10,690 bases of DNA. It comes from Bacteroidia bacterium (GTDB taxonomy: Bacteria > Bacteroidota > Bacteroidia > Bacteroidales > UBA932). Both the position numbers and the translations under genes were made by a program. Shown here piece after piece: positions 7,141 to 10,690 of this stretch; positions within the stretch are counted from its first letter, which is position 1; each line of letters opens with the position of its first letter. Below the pieces are notes generated by a model. It worked only from the letters and a program-made list of their open reading frames with translations, had not been told where the DNA came from and did no database searches. Location: positions 1 to 10,690 of the forward strand of contig JAGKTT010000070.1 of the NCBI GenBank assembly GCA_021153285.1, given 5' to 3'.

Positions 7141-7803
7141 ATGATACACTTAGAAGAATTCACATTCAACAGCTTTCAGACACGCTGCAGCATTGTCTGG
7201 GATAGCGAAGGAAACTGCGCATTCATCGACCCCGGATGCATTTCTACCGTGGAGATGAAGGAACTTCTGGATACGGTTTCCCGCAAGAACCTGAAGCCTG
7301 TGTGCATAATGCTCACACACGGACATTTCGACCATATCCTTGGAACAGCAGAACTGTCCCGTCATTTCGGCGGACTTCCTGTATATATGCATCCTGCGGA
7401 CAAGTTCACTTTGGAAAATAACGAGTATTTCTGCCGCTGCTTCGGAACTCCGATGCCGGAAGCATTCGAGACAGCTGACATTTGCGAAGGCTCTGTCATT
7501 GAAGTGGGAAATCTTCGTTTTGAAGTCATCGAGACTCCTGGGCATACTGTGGGAGGTGTATGTTATCTGGAACGTGCAGAAAAAGTACTTTTCAGCGGAG
7601 ACACCCTCTTTGCCGGAGCAATCGGCCGCACAGACCACCCTGGCGGTGATTATGACAGGATAATGGAAAGCATATTCACCAAGCTGCTGCACCTTGAAGG
7701 TGACACCAAGGTCATTCCAGGCCACGGTCCTTGCTCGGAAATTGCCACAGAAAGAATGACCAATCCATTTCTGATGCCATTCAACGAGCCATACGAAGAA
7801 TAA
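7141..7803 (+). CDS. MBL-fold metallohydrolase, glyoxalase II-like
   Basis: This 220-residue protein has the complete set of metallo-beta-lactamase-fold zinc ligands: THGHFDH (H60, H62, D64, H65), H135 in ETPGHTVGG, D154 in FSGDTLF and H195 in IPGHGP. The order GDTLFAGAIGRTD and the compact length are typical of the single-domain glyoxalase-II-like hydrolases common in bacteria. Those act on thioesters such as S-lactoylglutathione or related substrates, but most are uncharacterised. It lacks the C-terminal HAGH domain of true GloB. No signal peptide is visible, so it is cytoplasmic. It begins right after a divergent promoter region. The next gene, a sigma factor, starts 58 bases later with no terminator seen between them, so read-through is possible. 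Fold is certain, substrate unknown. Confidence 0.9.
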   Translation: MIHLEEFTFNSFQTRCSIVWDSEGNCAFIDPGCISTVEMKELLDTVSRKNLKPVCIMLTHGHFDHILGTAELSRHFGGLPVYMHPADKFTLENNEYFCRCFGTPMPEAFETADICEGSVIEVGNLRFEVIETPGHTVGGVCYLERAEKVLFSGDTLFAGAIGRTDHPGGDYDRIMESIFTKLLHLEGDTKVIPGHGPCSEIATERMTNPFLMPFNEPYEE

Positions 7804-7861
7804 GCCCGTTTTCTGTAGTTTTCATCTGTATCCTGCGTCTAATGGACAAAACTGAAAAGAA

Positions 7862-8347
7862 ATGGACTCATTGGAACTTGATTTTTCGCGGATCATAAGA
7901 GAGCATAAGGGCACGATCTATACTGTATGCTATATGTTCTCGAAGGATGAGGAGGAGGTTGCGGACCTTTTTCAGGACATCCTTGTGAATCTATGGAAGG
8001 GATTCGCCGGATTCCGCGGGGAGAGCAGCGCGAGGACTTGGATTTACCGCGTCAGCCTAAACACTTGTATCTCGGCCGACCGAAAGAAGAAGCGTCGCGG
8101 AGAATTCCTCCCTCTGGATATGGACATCAATCTCTTCGACGATTCTGCAGAAGATCTGAAACAGATCAGAATGCTTCAGAACCGCATCAGCAGGCTCGGT
8201 CCGTTCGACAGGGCCATCGTCCTCCTGTGGCTTGAAAACCTCAGCTACGATGAGATCGGAGCCATAGTCGGAATCACTGCCAAGAATGTTTCAGTCCGTC
8301 TTTTCAGAATCAAGGAACAGCTCAGGAATATGTCAGATGAAAAATAG
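7862..8347 (+). CDS. ECF-type RNA polymerase sigma factor
   Basis: This 161-residue protein has the two domains of extracytoplasmic-function sigma factors. Region 2 (about 10-74) contains the core-binding DLFQDILVNLW and the -10-recognising GESSARTWIYRVSLNTC. Region 4 (about 104-156) carries the helix-turn-helix LSYDEIGAIVGITAKNVSVRLFRIKE, which reads the -35 element. A basic linker, DRKKKRRGEF, lies between. The length is normal and the protein is cytoplasmic. Its last 11 bases overlap the next gene, which encodes a membrane protein, an arrangement typical of a sigma factor and its controlling partner. The start at 7862 follows an A-rich stretch; an ATG about 20 bases earlier lies in another frame that closes soon. 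Its target genes are not evident here. Confidence 0.92.
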   Translation: MDSLELDFSRIIREHKGTIYTVCYMFSKDEEEVADLFQDILVNLWKGFAGFRGESSARTWIYRVSLNTCISADRKKKRRGEFLPLDMDINLFDDSAEDLKQIRMLQNRISRLGPFDRAIVLLWLENLSYDEIGAIVGITAKNVSVRLFRIKEQLRNMSDEK

Positions 8348-8951
8348 CACAGAGATGGAAAACAGCACATTAGTATCAAATGAGCTCGAGCAGATGCGTG
8401 CACAGATCGGGGCACTGAAGGAGAAGCTCGACAAGCAGGTCATCATCAATGACCAGCATATCCGCCGCTCGATGAAGTCAAAGATGTCGGACATCAACAG
8501 GACGGTTACAATCACAATCGGCCTCGGTATATTTGCTCTGGCATATACCACTTGGTTCTTTTATTGGCAAGGATGCTCGATCGGCTTCATTATTTTAACA
8601 GCCACAATGCTCGCCGTATGCCTAGGATTGACCATTGTTCAGAAGATTCATCTGAACAAGATGGATTTCTCGAAAGGTAACCTTATAGAAACCGCCGGTT
8701 ATCTGAGTAAGCTGAAGACACATTACCAGAACTGGTACAAGATCGCCATACCTATGCTTGTAATCTGGTTTGGCTTGATGATGTATGAGATGACAAAGAC
8801 CCTGGACCTGGACTCATCTATGGCAATCGGATTCTACTGCGGAGCCGCTATCGGAGGTATCATCGGAGGTATCGCCGGTTTCCGCATCAATAAGAAAGTC
8901 GTCCGGAAGGCCACAGAAATCCTTGAGCAGATCGAAGAACTTCAAAAATAA
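8337..8951 (+). CDS. Four-helix membrane protein, probable partner (anti-sigma candidate) of the ECF sigma factor
   Basis: From the ATG at 8337 (overlapping the sigma gene by 11 bases) this gives 204 residues; an internal ATG at 8355 is an alternative. Residues about 12-50 are charged and heptad-like (ELEQMRAQIGALKEKLDKQ), fitting a coiled coil. Four hydrophobic segments follow at about 57-77, 82-102, 133-151 and 162-182; the last is glycine-rich (GAAIGGIIGGIAGF). A second charged helix, KKVVRKATEILEQIEELQK, closes the protein. Both ends probably face the cytoplasm. The general plan, an N-terminal cytoplasmic coiled coil and then membrane helices encoded after a sigma factor, is familiar from Bacteroidota. 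No zinc-binding anti-sigma motif (HxxxCxxC) is present. Function as an anti-sigma factor is inferred from position only. Confidence 0.75.
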   Translation: MKNSTEMENSTLVSNELEQMRAQIGALKEKLDKQVIINDQHIRRSMKSKMSDINRTVTITIGLGIFALAYTTWFFYWQGCSIGFIILTATMLAVCLGLTIVQKIHLNKMDFSKGNLIETAGYLSKLKTHYQNWYKIAIPMLVIWFGLMMYEMTKTLDLDSSMAIGFYCGAAIGGIIGGIAGFRINKKVVRKATEILEQIEELQK

Positions 8952-8958
8952 TCATAAA

Positions 8959-9169
8959 TCAACAGAGAGGTACTTTGGCGGAGCCTGCGATTTCAAGATT
9001 GACTGAAATGTCCAGCGCTTTAAATGCACGGATAATGGTGTTCAAGGTAAGATTCTGGCCGTATCGAATTCTTCCTGAGTCAGATTTTGGGCTATCCTTG
9101 CAGTTTTGCATCGTATTCTACTCTTGCAGGGGAGCTGTCTTTACCAACAACTTCATCCAGGACTTCCAT
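8959..9169 (-). pseudogene. Decayed XRE/HigA-type antitoxin gene
   Basis: Three pieces of one protein lie in three different minus-strand frames. From the ATG at 9169, MEVLDEVVGKDSSPARVEYD continues to DAKLQG and a stop. The next frame reads RIAQNLTQEEFDT, the start of a helix-turn-helix. A third frame gives GQNLTLNTIIRAFKALDISV followed by NLEIAGSAKVPLC and a stop at 8959. In order these match the N-terminus, first helix and C-terminus of Bacteroidota XRE antitoxins, with part of the DNA-binding domain lost: 211 bases remain of about 300 expected. The ATG has a good A-rich leader. No toxin gene lies beside it; upstream there is only the terminator of the tsf operon. It could be a true relic or another product of the assembly faults suspected in tsf and rpsB. 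Confidence 0.6.
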
Positions 9170-9205
9170 TTCTCTTTTTTATGTGTTTTTAATTTTTCTT
9201 AATAT

Positions 9206-9239
9206 AAAAAAATGGCCACCGGGATTACCGATGGCCATT
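9206..9239 (-). terminator. Rho-independent terminator of the rpsB-tsf operon
   Basis: The stem AATGGCCA (9211-9218) pairs with TGGCCATT (9232-9239), then a C/A mismatch, CGG with CCG, and a GATTA loop. On the minus strand it is followed by seven T (9212-9206). It starts 28 bases after the stop of tsf. Confidence 0.88.
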
Positions 9240-9266
9240 CTTTATATGGATATTTCTGATCCGAAA

Positions 9267-10074
9267 TTAGTCAGCGAGTGAGAGTCTCTTGAATGTAAGG
9301 ATCTTAGCCTCAGCATCTGCTGCCTTAACCACATCCTTCACTGCAGTCTTGCCGTCACCCATCTGATAGCCCTGCTCCTCGAGAGTCTGCTCCTTGAAGA
9401 ACTTCTGGAGACGACCCTTGGCGATGTTAGCTACCATCTGCTCAGGAAGGTTTGCAGCCTTCTCTGCAGAAACGGTCTTGATGATCTCACGAGCCTGCTC
9501 TGCCTGCTCTGCTGTGATCCAGCCCTTAGACTGGTTAGACTCGATGTGAGCCTCGCTGTCAACGTGTGCAGGATTGATGCCAGCCTTTGTAAGAGCTGCA
9601 TCTACTGCCTTCTGTACGAGCTCCTCTCTAGTCTTCTGCTCAGCAGTCTTAAGCTCAGTATCGATCACGTTCTGTGGAACTGAGTCAGCTGAAACAGCTA
9701 CCGGATTCATTGAAGCTACCTGCATTGCAACACCCTTTGCAGTCTGCTCGTCGAATGCCTTGTTGAAACCAACAACAGCAGCGAGCTTGCCGGTGATCTT
9801 GTGCTGCCTGGAACTCAGCGTTCTTTGCCACGAAGTCAGTCTCGCAACCGAGTCCGATAACGATAGCCTTCTCGCCATTTACCTTAGCGATTACAGCACC
9901 CTCTGAAGTCTCACGGTCAGCACGCTTAGCTGCTACGAGCTTACCTTTCTCGCGGATGATTTCCTTTGCTCTCTCATAGTCGCCGTTAGCCTCTACGAGT
10001 GCCTTCTTGCAGTCCATCATACCTGCGCCTGTCATTTGACGAAGCTTTGCTACGTCAGCTGCTTTAATCTCCAT
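9267..10074 (-). pseudogene. tsf: Elongation factor Ts, disrupted by an internal deletion and frame change
   Basis: EF-Ts exchanges nucleotide on EF-Tu. From the ATG at 10074, the first 91 residues are intact: the N-terminal domain MEIKAADVAKLRQMTGAGMM and the EF-Tu-contacting CETDFVAKNAEF (77-88). At about 9801-9810 the frame changes, and EF-Ts continues in the next frame from HKITGKLAAVVGFNKAFDEQ to the C-terminus LTFKRLSLAD (about 178 residues). Against the roughly 330-residue Bacteroides protein (from memory), about 60 residues between these points are missing, covering the start of the central dimerisation/core region. The rest is well conserved with no other decay, and the terminator is in place. 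Because EF-Ts is essential and normally single-copy, an assembly or consensus error is more likely than a true pseudogene. The gene lies 31 bases after rpsB, its usual neighbour. Confidence 0.88.
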
Positions 10075-10105
10075 TTTCAATAGATGTTTAAAGTGTTACA
10101 CTAAA

Positions 10106-10690
10106 TTACTCTGCTGGAGTCTCAGCAACTTCCTCTGCTGGCTTTCCGCCCTTGCGAGCGCGGAGCTTCTTGCCTGCTGGCTTCTCCTCAGCCTGCTCTG
10201 GAGCCTCTTTCTCCTTCTCGAGCTTCCTTTCGTCCAATCCCTCTTTGATTGCGCCGCAAAGTGCTTCCATAATGTAAGCGATAGACTTTGCTGCATCGTC
10301 ATTTGCCGGAATCACATAATCAATCGGAGTAGGATCGCAACAAGTATCAACCATAGCGATAACCGGAATGTTAAGACGATTTGCCTCTTTAACGGCGTTC
10401 ATCTCCTTCTGTACGTCTACTACGAAAAGTGCTGATGGGAGTCTGTCACGTATGGCATATTTACAGATGCTGCCTTCTCAGCAACGATCTCCTTTGCCTG
10501 TTTCTTTGTTGCAACGAAGAGGACCTTGCGGCCTGAGCGCGCAAGCTGCTTGAGTACATTTGCAGCCTCCTCGATCTTAACTATACTCTTATGCAGGTCG
10601 ATGATATGGATACCGTTCTTCTGGTCAAAGATGTATGGTGCCATCTTAGGGTTCCATTTCCTCGCCAAGTGTCCGAAGTGAACACCTGCA
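10106..10690 (-). pseudogene. rpsB: 30S ribosomal protein S2, 5' end off the window, with internal deletion and frame change
   Basis: S2 is a structural protein of the small ribosomal subunit. The window enters at AGVHFGHLARKWNPKMAPYI, about 10-15 residues into the protein, and continues to VNMPYVTD near 10441. The frame then breaks: the original frame ends in SHQHFS and a stop, while the next frame resumes S2 at LPSALFVVDVQKEMNAVKEA. Compared with E. coli S2, the segment from RWLGGML to the residues before LP (about 60 residues) is absent. The C-terminal part has the conserved IPVIAMVDTCCDP and VIPANDDA stretches and ends in the Lys/Glu-rich tail common in Bacteroidota. Both halves look under normal selection, so an assembly fault is the favoured cause. 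Confidence 0.88.

Noticed and set aside
7150..7725. 191-codon open frame on the minus strand
   Set aside because: It lies wholly opposite the well-supported metallohydrolase and its translation shows no family features.
8975..9281. Two short plus-strand open frames after the membrane protein gene
   Set aside because: They overlap the antitoxin remnant and the tsf terminator and encode no recognisable protein.
1..10690. CRISPR arrays, tRNA or rRNA genes, insertion sequences, prophage genes
   Set aside because: No spaced direct repeats, cloverleaf-type sequence, transposase or phage motif was seen on either strand.

Overview
The window looks like chromosomal DNA from an uncultured member of the Bacteroidales (Bacteroidota). 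Three kinds of evidence point there. Gene starts are preceded by A-rich stretches rather than Shine-Dalgarno sequences. Promoter-like sites match the Bacteroidota pattern TAnnTTTG, some with TTG or TTTG about 19-21 bases upstream. Several proteins, including the deoxynucleoside kinase, EF-Ts, the FHS-type sugar transporter and the ROK kinase, resemble Bacteroidales versions as I remember them. No database search was possible, so placement below order is not offered.

Left part (1-3480): the first 15 codons of a secreted or lipoprotein gene run off the left edge on the minus strand, with a good promoter. A plus-strand YhhN-family membrane protein (putative lysoplasmalogenase) follows. It ends at a strong two-way terminator shared with a minus-strand sugar operon, which reads promoter -> FHS/MFS sugar transporter -> ROK sugar kinase and would take up and phosphorylate a hexose or amino sugar. 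The transporter appears to lack the first part of its first membrane helix, and a perfect 10-bp hairpin sits just upstream of its only plausible start.

Middle part (3481-7140): a plus-strand iron-type superoxide dismutase carries a complete rubredoxin domain at its C-terminus, the most unusual protein architecture here. It converges, through a strong hairpin terminator, with a minus-strand pair: a P-loop deoxynucleoside kinase followed by a long-chain acyl-CoA synthetase-like AMP-forming ligase. Divergent TAnnTTTG promoters lie between the kinase and a plus-strand glyoxalase-II-like metallohydrolase.

Right part (7141-10690): after the metallohydrolase come an ECF sigma factor and an overlapping four-helix membrane protein with an N-terminal coiled coil, probably its regulatory partner. 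Then the minus strand holds a decayed XRE/HigA-like antitoxin fragment, the terminator of the translation operon, tsf (EF-Ts) and rpsB (ribosomal protein S2, truncated by the right edge). Both tsf and rpsB are broken by an internal loss of about 60 codons plus a frame change. Both are essential genes, so an assembly or consensus fault is the leading explanation, and all sequence right of about 8.95 kb should be treated with caution.

No tRNA, rRNA, CRISPR array, insertion sequence or phage gene was seen. The strongest candidate for new biology is the superoxide dismutase-rubredoxin fusion; the sigma factor/membrane protein pair and the hairpin leader of the sugar operon come next.
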